From NCBI RefSeq assembly GCF_000215085.1, contig NC_015589.1, positions 1,426,001 through 1,490,000 on the forward strand: DNA of 64,000 bases. Direction: 5' to 3'. The stretch comes from Desulforamulus ruminis DSM 2154 (lineage in GTDB: Bacteria > Bacillota > Desulfotomaculia > Desulfotomaculales > Desulfotomaculaceae). Shown here piece after piece: positions 1 through 9,387 of the stretch; within the stretch, counting starts at the first letter, position 1, and each line of letters begins with the position of its first letter. The notes below the pieces were generated by a model. The model was not told where the DNA came from, did no database searches, and saw nothing but the letters and a program-made list of their open reading frames with translations. The translations under genes were made by a program, and so were the position numbers.

Positions 1-1147
1 GGATTGAAATCTACCTGGCAGGGCGGCGGCACCGTAAAATGCACGTCGCTCTCTAGGTGAGAGCGTGGATTGAAATTGGTTCAGGTTTGCAAAAAAAGCC
101 TCCAGATGCGGTCGCTCTCTAGGTGAGAGCGTGGATTGAAATGCTGCTGCGGGTCATTTTGTGCCTGCATGGCATCGTCGCTCTCTAGGTGAGAGCGTGG
201 ATTGAAATAAATTTTCACCCCCTTTGTTTCGTGAGGAAATATCTGTCGCTCTCTAGGTGAGAGCGTGGATTGAAATTTAGAACGGGGAGGAGATATTGAT
301 ACCATTTTAGGTCGCTCTCTAGGTGAGAGCGTGGATTGAAATCGAAACAAAAATATGCTGCTGCCGGTATGGCTGCGTCGCTCTCTAGGTGAGAGCGTGG
401 ATTGAAATTTTTACTGGTACTCCTGTTCAGTCTGTTCCTTATGTGTCGCTCTCTAGGTGAGAGCGTGGATTGAAATTGTCTTTGCGGCTTCCAGTTGGTT
501 AACTCGCTCAGTCGCTCTCTAGGTGAGAGCGTGGATTGAAATCAGCGTAGCATCCAGTATTCAAGAGAAAGTATCTGTCGCTCTCTAGGTGAGAGCGTGG
601 ATTGAAATACCTAACATATATCGTTACATCTATCCTCATGTGTCGCTCTCTAGGTGAGAGCGTGGATTGAAATCATTTTTGCGTTTACGTATTTCGAGAT
701 CGTACCAGGGTCGCTCTCTAGGTGAGAGCGTGGATTGAAATTTATTTGCTTATTTTATCAACCTTTATGATTATATTGTCGCTCTCTAGGTGAGAGCGTG
801 GATTGAAATTGCCATGGACGCAGAACGGTATAACCAGAAAGATACGTCGCTCTCTAGGTGAGAGCGTGGATTGAAATCTGCAACAACACCGCTACCGGAA
901 TGATACCCTGCCTGGTCGCTCTCTAGGTGAGAGCGTGGATTGAAATGTAAATGCTGGAGATGATCCCACTTATCAACCTCACGTCGCTCTCTAGGTGAGA
1001 GCGTGGATTGAAATATATAAAGAGGTCACGAGTGGGCTTCTAGGTAGTGTCGCTCTCTAGGTGAGAGCGTGGATTGAAATCTAACATTGTTGGAGTAGAT
1101 ATTGGTTGTGGAATGGTCGCTCTCTAGGTGAGAGCGTGGATTGAAAT
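1..1147 (+). CRISPR. CRISPR array 1, type I-C repeats, right-hand end
   Basis: One partial (1-10) and 17 complete 32-nt repeats starting at 45, 111, 177, 245, 311, 377, 445, 511, 577, 642, 710, 778, 846, 915, 983, 1049 and 1116, separated by 17 spacers of about 33-37 nt. All repeats are identical. Each holds a 7-bp stem (CGCTCTC/GAGAGCG) with loop TAGGT and ends in GTGGATTGAAAT, the usual I-C 3' end, so the array reads left to right toward cas3. The leader must lie left of the window. The last repeat is not degenerate and stops only 33 nt before cas3. The repeat differs from array 2 in the loop and at two positions of the 3' handle. Confidence 0.98.
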
Positions 1148-1180
1148 ATAATAGATACATACAGGCGGGGGGAAAGGCAC

Positions 1181-3622
1181 GTGGATTCAGAGCGTTTCAT
1201 TGCCCATATCCGCAAAGCGGATAAGAGCGAACAGTATGTGGATGAACATAATGACCAGGTGGCAGAGCTGGCTTCTGCTATAGCCGAGTCATACGGTTTG
1301 GCTAAGATTGCCAAATTGGCGGGACGACATCACGACGACGGCAAAAACACGCCGGAGTTTACCGCATATATCCGGGCGGCAGTTGAGGGAAAGCGGGTTG
1401 TCCGCGGTTCAGTCATCCATTCTACCCATGGTGCTATACTGGTCAATGAATTGGCTTCTTTAAAGCGGAATTCCCGGTTAACGGCGGAAATCGTTCGGAC
1501 GGCGATTATGAGCCATCACGGGCTGAGGGATTGCCTTTCTCTGGATGGTGATGTTGTGTTTGTAGAGGCGGCGGAAAATATTGCTGATTCCTATGAAAGT
1601 GTGAAAGAAACGGTATACCAGCGTTACGGCAGAGATTTTATCAATCAGGAGTTTATCGATGCCGGCCTTGACACGCACGTTATTACCAAGAACATTCAAG
1701 AATTACAGAAAAAGAGTAAGTTATTAGGTTCGCCCTATTTTTATTTGGCCATGTTCACCCGTTTGATCACCTCCATTGTTATTGATGCCGACCGGACAGA
1801 TACGGCTTGTTTTGAAGATAAGAGGGCTCTGCCGCAGCGCAGAGCATTGGATGAGCGTAAAGAAATGTGGAAAAAGTACTTGGTCCACTATGAAAGCCAA
1901 CTAGAGAAGTTGCAAGAAGGGAAAAAGACATCCAGCCTGGATCCTTACCGGGGGGAAATATCGAGGGCTTGTGCGGAATTTGACGGCGGTGAGGCAGGAA
2001 TCTTCCGCTTAGTGGTGCCCTGCGGAGCCGGAAAAACCTTGGCTGCTCTTCGCTATGCTTTACATACTGCTCGGCGTTACGGGAAAGAGCGCATTTTCTA
2101 TATTGCTCCCTTCAACTCCATTTTGGAGCAAAATGCCACAGAAATTGCCAAGTTCATCGGGGATCCTGATGCTGTACTCGAACATCATTCCAATATTATT
2201 TTTAGTGCTGAAGAGAATAAAGATAAAAGTGAAGATGAGAAGAGGTATCAACTGCTGACGGAAAACTGGGCCCAGTCTCCGGTGGTGGCTACCACCGCTG
2301 TTCAGTTCCTGAATACCTTGTTCGCGGGCCAAACTTCCTGCATACGACGGATGCAGGCTCTGGGAAATTCGGTAATTATTCTGGATGAAATTCAGGCGCT
2401 GCCGATAAAAGTTTTAAAACTGTTTAATGGAGCCATGAATTTTTTAGCGTCCTTTTGTAAGTCCTCTGTAGTCCTTTGCTCCGCGACCCAGCCCCTTTTA
2501 GACAGAGTAGACCATTACCGGATCTTACCGCCTAGGAGCATCATAGAAAATGAAGAAAAATACAACGAAGCTTTCCGGCGGGTGCAAATTGTGAACTGCA
2601 TGAAGGAGCAGGGCTATTCCCGGGAAGAAGCGGCGGACTTCATTGTTAGTCAACTGGAAAGCACCAGGTCTGTGCTGGCCATTGTAAACACAAAACGAAG
2701 TGCTCGTGAGATTTTTAAGCATATACAGGATAAGCTTGGCAATGAAACGCCATATCGGATTTTTCACCTGTCCACTAACATGTGCCCCGCCCATCGCAGC
2801 AGGGTCTTGAAACACCTGCGTGAGCGGCTTAAGGATACGGATTTGGGCGAAAAAATCATTTGCATCAGCACTTCGTTAATTGAAGCAGGTGTGGATGTTT
2901 CCTTTGAACGGGTCGTCCGCTCCTTGACCGGACTGGATAGCATTGTCCAGGCGGCGGGACGCTGTAACCGCAACTATGAAACCTCCTGCGGCATCGTTTC
3001 AATTATCAATCTCCGGGATGAACGGACAAGCGGTCAGGGTTATCTCAAGGAAGCTCAGAAGGCCACACAGGAATTGCTATACAGCATAAAAATATCTCCC
3101 GAAGGTTATCCGGAAGGGGCTTTGTCCAAGGATGCAATGGAGGAGTATTATGCAAGGTATTTCCAACCTTTGCTTGAGGAAATGGCCTATCGCCTGAAGT
3201 TCGATCCGGAGCACACCCTGCTCGATTTGCTTACAAGCAACCCTTCCGGCCAAAGGGGATTTGAAGAAAAATACCCTCAGGAGCGACCTCCTGAGCTAAA
3301 ACAGGCCTTTAAGGAAGCAGGTGGGGCATTTTCTGTGATTGATGATGACGGAAAAGTAGATGTATTTATTGAATATGACGAGGAAGCGAGGAAAAGGCTG
3401 CAAAAGCTGAGGGAGGCAACTACCCTTCAGGAAAAGCGTACAGCTTTGCGGCAGCTACAGCCCTACACCGTGCAGTTAAGAGACAATGACTGGATTAAAA
3501 CGCAGCGGACAGCCCTTGCTCCAGAGGATGGGGGTATCCTGGTGCTTCCCCCCGGTTACTATGATGGGGAGTATGGGGTGGATGAAACCCTGAATATTGA
3601 GATGGAGACGCTGATTATTTAA
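1181..3622 (+). CDS. cas3: CRISPR-associated nuclease/helicase Cas3 (type I-C)
   Basis: Protein of 813 aa with a GTG start preceded by a purine-rich site (GGGGGGAAAGG). The N-terminal HD nuclease domain shows H23, then H51-D52 in HHDDGK and a later HHG. A superfamily 2 helicase follows: Walker A (CGAGKT, about residues 281-286), a DEIQ box near 402 and an SATQP motif near 434, then the helicase C-domain with the arginine-rich GRCNRN motif. Cas3 is recruited by Cascade to the R-loop and degrades the target strand. It is the first gene of the cas operon and begins 33 nt after the last repeat of array 1, leaving little room for its own promoter. Confidence 0.97.
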   Translation: MDSERFIAHIRKADKSEQYVDEHNDQVAELASAIAESYGLAKIAKLAGRHHDDGKNTPEFTAYIRAAVEGKRVVRGSVIHSTHGAILVNELASLKRNSRLTAEIVRTAIMSHHGLRDCLSLDGDVVFVEAAENIADSYESVKETVYQRYGRDFINQEFIDAGLDTHVITKNIQELQKKSKLLGSPYFYLAMFTRLITSIVIDADRTDTACFEDKRALPQRRALDERKEMWKKYLVHYESQLEKLQEGKKTSSLDPYRGEISRACAEFDGGEAGIFRLVVPCGAGKTLAALRYALHTARRYGKERIFYIAPFNSILEQNATEIAKFIGDPDAVLEHHSNIIFSAEENKDKSEDEKRYQLLTENWAQSPVVATTAVQFLNTLFAGQTSCIRRMQALGNSVIILDEIQALPIKVLKLFNGAMNFLASFCKSSVVLCSATQPLLDRVDHYRILPPRSIIENEEKYNEAFRRVQIVNCMKEQGYSREEAADFIVSQLESTRSVLAIVNTKRSAREIFKHIQDKLGNETPYRIFHLSTNMCPAHRSRVLKHLRERLKDTDLGEKIICISTSLIEAGVDVSFERVVRSLTGLDSIVQAAGRCNRNYETSCGIVSIINLRDERTSGQGYLKEAQKATQELLYSIKISPEGYPEGALSKDAMEEYYARYFQPLLEEMAYRLKFDPEHTLLDLLTSNPSGQRGFEEKYPQERPPELKQAFKEAGGAFSVIDDDGKVDVFIEYDEEARKRLQKLREATTLQEKRTALRQLQPYTVQLRDNDWIKTQRTALAPEDGGILVLPPGYYDGEYGVDETLNIEMETLII

Positions 3623-3640
3623 ATTTAGGAGGTGATGGTT

Positions 3641-4384
3641 ATGGAAATCAAGCGGAATACCGTGGAATTTCTGGTCAGGGGCGACAGGGCCTTGTTTTCC
3701 GATCCGGTCACACGGGTGGGAGGGGAAAAAACAAGTTATTATGTGCCCACTTACGAAGCTTTAAAGGGAATACTGGCCTCCGTCTACTGGAAGCCTACCC
3801 TTGTTTGGATCATTGATGCAGTCCGGGTGATGAACATGATCCAAACAGCGTCGGAGGGTATCCGAACTAAAAATTACAATGGCGGAAATGATCTGTCCAT
3901 CTATACCTATCTGAAGGACGTCCGCTATCAGGTTCGAGCCCATTTCGTCTGGAACGAGAACCGGCCTGAACTGGCTGCCGACCGCAATGAGCACAAACAC
4001 CACAATATTGCCCGGCGCATGATTGAGCGGGGCGGACGACGAGATATTTTTCTGGGAGCGAGGGAATGCCAGGGGACGGTGGAACCCTGTGTGTTCGGAG
4101 AGTGCCCCGGGACCTATGATCAGGTGGAGGAACTTCAACTGGGTTATATGTTTCACGGTTTTACCTATGCAGATGAGGCGGTGCGAGATGGAGAAAAAGG
4201 GCATATGAGTGTGCGCTTCCATCATGTTCTTATGAAAAGGGGTGTGATTGAATTTCCCGGCCCGGAAGAGATTTCGGACAAGGACAGACGTATCCTCCAC
4301 AAAATGTCGGTCAAGCCGTTCGGAGAGACCATCGGCAATTTTTCAGGTCTGGCTGAATTTGCTGCAGAGGAGGTAACGGAATGA
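3641..4384 (+). CDS. cas5c: Cas5c (Cas5d) crRNA-processing endoribonuclease
   Basis: In type I-C systems Cas5 replaces Cas6: it cuts the pre-crRNA below the repeat hairpin and stays in Cascade. The protein is 247 aa from the ATG at 3641, chosen because AGGAGG at 3627-3632 lies 8 nt upstream; GTG at 3632 and ATG at 3635 overlap that site. Y49, K119 and H120 fit, with a constant offset of 3, the Tyr-Lys-His catalytic residues known from the Bacillus halodurans enzyme (family knowledge). The stop overlaps the start of cas8c (ATGA at 4381-4384), so translation is probably coupled. Confidence 0.95.
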   Translation: MEIKRNTVEFLVRGDRALFSDPVTRVGGEKTSYYVPTYEALKGILASVYWKPTLVWIIDAVRVMNMIQTASEGIRTKNYNGGNDLSIYTYLKDVRYQVRAHFVWNENRPELAADRNEHKHHNIARRMIERGGRRDIFLGARECQGTVEPCVFGECPGTYDQVEELQLGYMFHGFTYADEAVRDGEKGHMSVRFHHVLMKRGVIEFPGPEEISDKDRRILHKMSVKPFGETIGNFSGLAEFAAEEVTE

Positions 4385-6510
4385 ACTGGGTATCGTCCCT
4401 TTGCGCCTTGTATGATGCCAACGCAGAGCGGGCCGGTCAGGCAGAGAGGTGGAAGAAAAAGAACTTAGTGCTGTTTCCTGTGGGGTACGACACGATGGAG
4501 GCACAAATTGAAATCCATATTGACCAGGAGGGAAACTATCTCGGTGCGCACCTCCTGGAAAAGGATGAAGCAGAGACACTGGTCCCGTATCCAGAGGGCA
4601 GAACCAGTGGACTCAAGGCTTTGCCACTATTTGATTCTTTATCCTATGTTGCCGGCGATCTGCTGGAAGTACTAACCTTTTATTTTCCCGATGCGAAAAA
4701 TGAAAAAGAGAAACAGAGTAAGATAGCAAGACTCAAGGGGGCGTTTCCCCTTTACTTGGCAGGTCTTAAAACATGGTGCGATTCGCCCTTTTCCCATCCG
4801 AAGGTGCAGGCCATTTATCGCTATGTTACCAAACAAACCGTTGCGCAGGATTTAATCCGCAGTCAGGTCCTGCCGATGGATGAAAATGGAATTGTTTCCG
4901 ATAAAGTGAAAGTCCAAAATACTTCTCTGGACAAGGCTTTTGTTCGTTTTCGCGTATTTATGCATGATAAGCGTCTTCCAGAGGATATTCTTGATAATCG
5001 GGATAATGCCCATGACAGTGCCGTATGGCTGGATAGATCGGTGCAGCGCAGCTTTATCAATTATTATTTATCCACCTTTCAGGCAAAGGATCTTTGTTAC
5101 ATGACAGGGGAGTATACGCCCATTGCCAAAACAAATCCTCTAAAAATCCGTGGGAAATGGGATACCAAGGCTAAATTGATTTCTGCCAATGACGACACAA
5201 ACTTTACCTACCGGGGACGGTTCCATACGAAAGAAAAAGAGACCGGCTATAATGAGGCTTTGTCGATTGGGTATGTTGCTTCGCAGAAAGCGCATAATGC
5301 TCTAAAATGGATTATCCGCCGGCAAGGATTTAGCCGAGATGGGGTGTGCATTGTGGCATGGGAAAATGCCTTGCGGGATTTGCCCGATTTCTATGCCAGT
5401 GCGGCCGATATTTTGTCCCAGGTGCCGGAAAATGCGGCAGATGGGGTTGAGGTTGAATTAGAGGAAGAGGTACTGTTTGAGGAGGATGAAGCCGAGATTC
5501 CGGAAACTAATTATGTCAGTGCGAAAAAATTTAATGCGGCATTGGATGGTTATAAGGCAAAATTGAGCGGCATTTCCAGGATGGTCGTTTTAGCCCTTGA
5601 CAGCGCAACCCCTGGAAGATTGGCCATCACTTACTACAAAGAGCTGGCGTCTTCCCGTTATCTTCAAAATATCCGCCAGTGGCATGATAGTTGTTGTTGG
5701 AAACATGAGTATATCCAGGATAAGCAACGAAAGGTCTATGAAGGGATGGCTTCTATCCGGGAGATTGCTTTGGCTATCTACGGTACTGAACAGGGGGAGG
5801 ACAATAATCCTCAGCTTAAGCTGTCCAAAAACAGCGATAATAAGTCCCCCATGCTCGTAGCCGCCTTTGAGCGATTGCGCCCGTGCATCATTGACGGTGC
5901 GGCAATCCCCCGGGACATGGTGCGGGCGGCGGTCCTGAAAGCCTCCAATCCTTTAGCTTATAAAGCTAAGTTTAATTATCATAAAGTTCTGCATATTGCT
6001 TGTTCCATGGTAAAGCGTCTCTATTGGGAGAAGCAGCAGCGCAATGAAAGAGAAGGAGTGATTTTAGGGATGGAGCTGGATAAAACGAACCGGGACAGGA
6101 GTTATCTTTACGGGCGCATGCTGGCTGTGGCGGAACGGGTGGAGAGATCTACCTATGAGAAAGGGGAAACGCGCATTACCAATGCGGAACGATATATGCA
6201 GGCGTTTTCCCGCAGCCCTTTCCGTACATGGAAGATTATCTGGAATAATCTGCAGCCCTATATGAAGCAATTAAAACCTTCTGCGAGAGAATATTACAAG
6301 AATCTGCTGGGTGAGATCACCGAGTTATTTGCATATGAGGATCGCATATCCAACGAACTCCTTGACGGAAAATATCTGATTGGCTATGACTGCCAAAGAA
6401 TGGATTTGAGGCGTTGGCCGAAAGAACAGATTTCTTCGCATGAAGGGACAAATGTTTCACAAAAGAGAACAAACGAGTGTCATCAAGATGATCAAGAAGG
6501 AGAGGAATAA
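4381..6510 (+). CDS. cas8c: Cas8c (Csd1) large subunit of type I-C Cascade
   Basis: Protein of 709 aa, the normal size for Csd1/Cas8c, which recognises the PAM and holds the non-target strand. It sits between cas5c and cas7c as in other I-C operons, overlapping cas5c by 4 nt and ending 2 nt before cas7c. An acidic insertion (EVELEEEVLFEEDEAE) lies around residues 357-373. The last about 146 residues form a helical segment that can be translated separately as Cas11c (see that entry). No motif proves the function; the assignment rests on length, order and overall likeness to Csd1. Confidence 0.95.
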   Translation: MNWVSSLCALYDANAERAGQAERWKKKNLVLFPVGYDTMEAQIEIHIDQEGNYLGAHLLEKDEAETLVPYPEGRTSGLKALPLFDSLSYVAGDLLEVLTFYFPDAKNEKEKQSKIARLKGAFPLYLAGLKTWCDSPFSHPKVQAIYRYVTKQTVAQDLIRSQVLPMDENGIVSDKVKVQNTSLDKAFVRFRVFMHDKRLPEDILDNRDNAHDSAVWLDRSVQRSFINYYLSTFQAKDLCYMTGEYTPIAKTNPLKIRGKWDTKAKLISANDDTNFTYRGRFHTKEKETGYNEALSIGYVASQKAHNALKWIIRRQGFSRDGVCIVAWENALRDLPDFYASAADILSQVPENAADGVEVELEEEVLFEEDEAEIPETNYVSAKKFNAALDGYKAKLSGISRMVVLALDSATPGRLAITYYKELASSRYLQNIRQWHDSCCWKHEYIQDKQRKVYEGMASIREIALAIYGTEQGEDNNPQLKLSKNSDNKSPMLVAAFERLRPCIIDGAAIPRDMVRAAVLKASNPLAYKAKFNYHKVLHIACSMVKRLYWEKQQRNEREGVILGMELDKTNRDRSYLYGRMLAVAERVERSTYEKGETRITNAERYMQAFSRSPFRTWKIIWNNLQPYMKQLKPSAREYYKNLLGEITELFAYEDRISNELLDGKYLIGYDCQRMDLRRWPKEQISSHEGTNVSQKRTNECHQDDQEGEE
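6070..6510 (+). CDS. cas11c: Candidate internal Cas11c small subunit, in frame within cas8c
   Basis: An in-frame ATG at 6070 (Met564 of Cas8c) has AGAAGGAG at 6051-6058, 11 nt upstream; an in-frame GTG at 6058 overlaps the same site. Initiation here would give a 146-aa helical protein equal to the Cas8c C-terminus. Type I-C Cascade is known to contain a small subunit, Cas11c, made from an internal start in cas8c, so a ribosome-binding site at this place supports the same mechanism. The spacing is longer than ideal and the start is not proven. Confidence 0.6.
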   Translation: MELDKTNRDRSYLYGRMLAVAERVERSTYEKGETRITNAERYMQAFSRSPFRTWKIIWNNLQPYMKQLKPSAREYYKNLLGEITELFAYEDRISNELLDGKYLIGYDCQRMDLRRWPKEQISSHEGTNVSQKRTNECHQDDQEGEE

Positions 6511-6512
6511 AG

Positions 6513-7367
6513 ATGAGTACTCTGCAAAATAAGATTGACTTCGCAGCAATTGTTTCAGTCACACGGGCCAATATTAATGGAGATCCCCTCAACGGAAACC
6601 GCCCCCGGGAAGATTATGAAGGGCATGGGATATTTTCCGATGTGGCCATCAAGCGCAAACTCCGCAACCGGCTGCAGGATCTTGGTGAATGCATCTTCGT
6701 CCAGTCGGATGACCGTTCGAACGACGGATATAAGAGTCTGAAAGACCGGGCGGATGGTTATGGGGAATTTAAAACCGAAATGAGTAAAGGGAAGAAAGCG
6801 GATAGAGATAAGTGCATGCAAATCGCTTGCCGTAAATGGTTCGACGTCCGCGCCTTCGGACAGGTTTTTGCTTTTAAAGGGGATGAGGTTTCCGTTGGTG
6901 TGCGCGGTCCGGTGTCGGTGCAGCAAGCGGTGAGTGTTTCCCCCATTGATATTGTGGATATGCAAATCACTAAAAGCGTGAACAGTGAGGCGGGAAAGAG
7001 TGGTAAATCATCGGACACCATGGGAATGAAACATTATGTTAATTTCGGGTTGTATGTGATCCGGGGCAGCATCAATTGCCAATTAGCTGAGAAGACAGGT
7101 TTTACGGCTGGGGATGCGCAAAAGCTTAAAGAAGCGCTGTGTACGTTGTTTGAGAATGACGCTTCCTCGGCGCGGCCGGAGGGTTCCTGTGAGGTCTGCA
7201 GGGTTTACTGGTGGGAGCATGCTGACAAAACACCGAAAGAAACATCGGCGGTAATTCAGCGGGCTTTGCGTATCTCATCCAAAAAAGACATTCCCCAGTC
7301 CTTTGATGATTATGAGATTAAGCTGGACCAAACAGAATGCGTGCCTGAAATTATTAATTTGGTTTAG
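6513..7367 (+). CDS. cas7c: Cas7c (Csd2) backbone subunit of Cascade
   Basis: Protein of 284 aa whose N-terminus matches the Cas7/Csd2 family, with the conserved NGDPLNGNRPR segment. Multiple copies coat the crRNA spacer in Cascade. A good site (AAGGAGAGG near 6497) precedes the ATG. The gene lies 2 nt after cas8c and 19 nt before cas4, so it belongs to the same transcript. Confidence 0.96.
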   Translation: MSTLQNKIDFAAIVSVTRANINGDPLNGNRPREDYEGHGIFSDVAIKRKLRNRLQDLGECIFVQSDDRSNDGYKSLKDRADGYGEFKTEMSKGKKADRDKCMQIACRKWFDVRAFGQVFAFKGDEVSVGVRGPVSVQQAVSVSPIDIVDMQITKSVNSEAGKSGKSSDTMGMKHYVNFGLYVIRGSINCQLAEKTGFTAGDAQKLKEALCTLFENDASSARPEGSCEVCRVYWWEHADKTPKETSAVIQRALRISSKKDIPQSFDDYEIKLDQTECVPEIINLV

Positions 7368-7386
7368 ATGGACTGAGGTATCAACG

Positions 7387-8058
7387 ATGGAATATCAAGA
7401 AGAGGATTTTTTACTCTTGTCCGGCATCCAGCACTACGTGTTTTGCAAACGCCAATGGGCTTTGATCCATATTGAGCAGCAGTGGCAGGAAAACTTACGC
7501 ACCATCGAAGGCGGAATTTTGCACGAGAAAACCCATGACTCTACTATAAAGGAAAAGCGGGGAGCTCTGATCATTTCCCGGGGTATGGGGGTTTTTTCCC
7601 GCACATTGGGGATTACCGGGGCTTGTGATGTGGTGGAATTTCATAAGTCCCGAGATGGAGTCACCTTATACGGTAGGGAGGGAACTTATCAGCCGGTTCC
7701 TGTAGAATATAAACGGGGTAAACCCAAGCAGGGAAATGCGGATGTGCTGCAATTATGTGCTCAGGCTATGTGTTTGGAAGAAATGCTCCTGTGCACTATA
7801 CCTGAAGGGTTTTTATATTATGGGGAACCCAAACGTAGAATGAAAGTCACCTTGGATGAGGAGATCCGGGAGGAAGTCAAAAGGATTTGTCAGGAGATGC
7901 ATGGGCTCTATGACAAGAGATATACTCCCAAGGTCAGAACCACAAAAGCCTGCAAAGCCTGTTCCCTTAGCGAGCTTTGTCTGCCTAAGTTATGTAAAAA
8001 TCCATCGGCCTTGGGTTACATGAAGAAAAATATTTCAGAGATTGAGGCTGATCAATGA
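7387..8058 (+). CDS. cas4: Cas4 adaptation nuclease (Fe-S, RecB-like)
   Basis: Protein of 223 aa; the ATG at 7387 is chosen because Cas4 homology starts there and GAGG lies 9 nt upstream. C20 near the N-terminus and C189, C192 and C198 at the C-terminus are placed to hold the 4Fe-4S cluster. The RecB-like nuclease residues are in the middle (VPVEYKRGK, a QLCAQAMCLEE segment). In I-C systems Cas4 works with Cas1 and Cas2 to select PAM-flanked prespacers. The end overlaps cas1 by 4 nt (ATGA). Confidence 0.95.
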   Translation: MEYQEEDFLLLSGIQHYVFCKRQWALIHIEQQWQENLRTIEGGILHEKTHDSTIKEKRGALIISRGMGVFSRTLGITGACDVVEFHKSRDGVTLYGREGTYQPVPVEYKRGKPKQGNADVLQLCAQAMCLEEMLLCTIPEGFLYYGEPKRRMKVTLDEEIREEVKRICQEMHGLYDKRYTPKVRTTKACKACSLSELCLPKLCKNPSALGYMKKNISEIEADQ

Positions 8059-9086
8059 GAAAATTATTGAATACCCTCTATATAACTTCCCCCAATACCT
8101 ATTTGTCCCTTGATGGAGAAAATATTGTGGTTTTGAAAGATGATGTGGAGGCCCTGAGAGTTCCTCTGCATAATCTGGAGGGCATTATCGCCTTTGGCTA
8201 TACAGGGGCAAGCCCGGCCTTGATGGGTGCCTGTGCCAAACGCAATATTGCTTTGAGTTTTATGAAATCCAGCGGGAAATTCCTGGGCAGAGTGGTGGGG
8301 GAAGTCAGAGGTAACGTCACTTTAAGAAAAGCACAGTACAGACTTTCGGATGATACGGAGGAAAGCCACAAAATCGCCAAGAGTTTCATTCTGGGGAAAA
8401 TATATAACGCCCGTTGGATAGTGGAGCGGGCAACCCGGGATCATGCAGCTAGGCTGGATACGGATAAATTAAAAGGAGTCTGCCAAACCCTAGCCAACGC
8501 TCTAAAACTGGTTGAGAACAGTAAGGATTTGGGGCAGCTTCGCGGTGTTGAGGGGGAAGCTGCGGCCCAATATTTTAGAGTGTTAGATGATTTGATCCTC
8601 CAGCAAAAAGAGGACTTTTATTTCAACTCCAGAAATAAGCGGCCTCCCCTGGATAATGTCAATGCCATGCTGTCTTTTGTCTATACCTTATTGGCCCATG
8701 ATGCGGCCGCGGCCTTGGAAACGGTGGGATTGGACCCTTATGTGGGATTTTTGCACCGGGATAGACCGGGAAGGATTTCCTTAGCTCTGGATCTGATGGA
8801 AGAGCTGCGTGCCGTGTATGCAGACCGGTTTGTCATTTCACTAATCAATAGGCGGGAAGTCAATCCTGGTGGGTTTACCCGGATGGAAAACGGAGCAGTT
8901 ATTATGGATGATGACACAAGAAGAGATATCCTAAAGGCGTGGCAAAGCAGGAAACAGGAGGAGATAAGGCACCCCTTTCTTCAGGAAAAAATGGAATGGG
9001 GGCTTGTGCCCTATGCTCAGGCTATGCTGCTGGCCAGGTTTATCCGTGGGGATTTGGACGGATATCCGGCGTTTATGTGGAAGTAG
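8055..9086 (+). CDS. cas1: Cas1 integrase
   Basis: Protein of 343 aa, typical length for I-C Cas1. The predicted metal-binding residues are E166 (GVEGEAA), H234 (GFLHRDRPGR) and D246 (LALDLMEE), matching the Glu-His-Asp site of the family in order and spacing. With Cas2 it inserts new spacers at the leader end of an array. It overlaps cas4 and lies 16 nt before cas2. All catalytic residues are present, so adaptation should be possible. Confidence 0.97.
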   Translation: MRKLLNTLYITSPNTYLSLDGENIVVLKDDVEALRVPLHNLEGIIAFGYTGASPALMGACAKRNIALSFMKSSGKFLGRVVGEVRGNVTLRKAQYRLSDDTEESHKIAKSFILGKIYNARWIVERATRDHAARLDTDKLKGVCQTLANALKLVENSKDLGQLRGVEGEAAAQYFRVLDDLILQQKEDFYFNSRNKRPPLDNVNAMLSFVYTLLAHDAAAALETVGLDPYVGFLHRDRPGRISLALDLMEELRAVYADRFVISLINRREVNPGGFTRMENGAVIMDDDTRRDILKAWQSRKQEEIRHPFLQEKMEWGLVPYAQAMLLARFIRGDLDGYPAFMWK

Positions 9087-9102
9087 GTGAGATGAAATTT
9101 TA

Positions 9103-9387
9103 GTGCTGATCACGTATGATGTTAACACTCAAACGGCAGCGGGGAGAAAACGGCTGCGTCAGGTTGCCAAGCAATGTGTGAATTATGGGCAACGCGTTCA
9201 GAATTCGGTCTTCGAATGCGTGCTGGATGCGGCAAAATTTCGGGAGGTTCAGCATAAACTTGAGCAAATTATTGATAGGGAGACGGATAGTCTAAGGTTC
9301 TATATGCTGGGCAATAATTACAAGAACAAAGTTGAGCATATTGGTGCAAAAACTTCGTTTAATGTTGAGGATACCCTGATCATTTAG
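9103..9387 (+). CDS. cas2: Cas2
   Basis: Protein of 94 aa starting with GTG at 9103; the TAGGTGAG stretch near 9084 can serve as a ribosome-binding site, and the only nearby ATG (9092) is closed by a stop after three codons. The N-terminus LITYDVNT is the Cas2 signature strand with the conserved Asp. Cas2 bridges two Cas1 dimers in the integration complex. The TAG stop at 9385-9387 shares its G with the left arm of the leader hairpin. Confidence 0.96.
   Translation: MLITYDVNTQTAAGRKRLRQVAKQCVNYGQRVQNSVFECVLDAAKFREVQHKLEQIIDRETDSLRFYMLGNNYKNKVEHIGAKTSFNVEDTLII

Noticed and set aside
1161-1192. Degenerate CRISPR repeat overlapping the cas3 start (GTGGATT also occurs in the repeat)
   Set aside because: Aligning the whole 32 nt gives only chance-level matches outside the seven shared bases.
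3761-4300. Minus-strand frame of 179 codons opposite cas5c
   Set aside because: Shadow of cas5c; no ribosome-binding site and no family resemblance.
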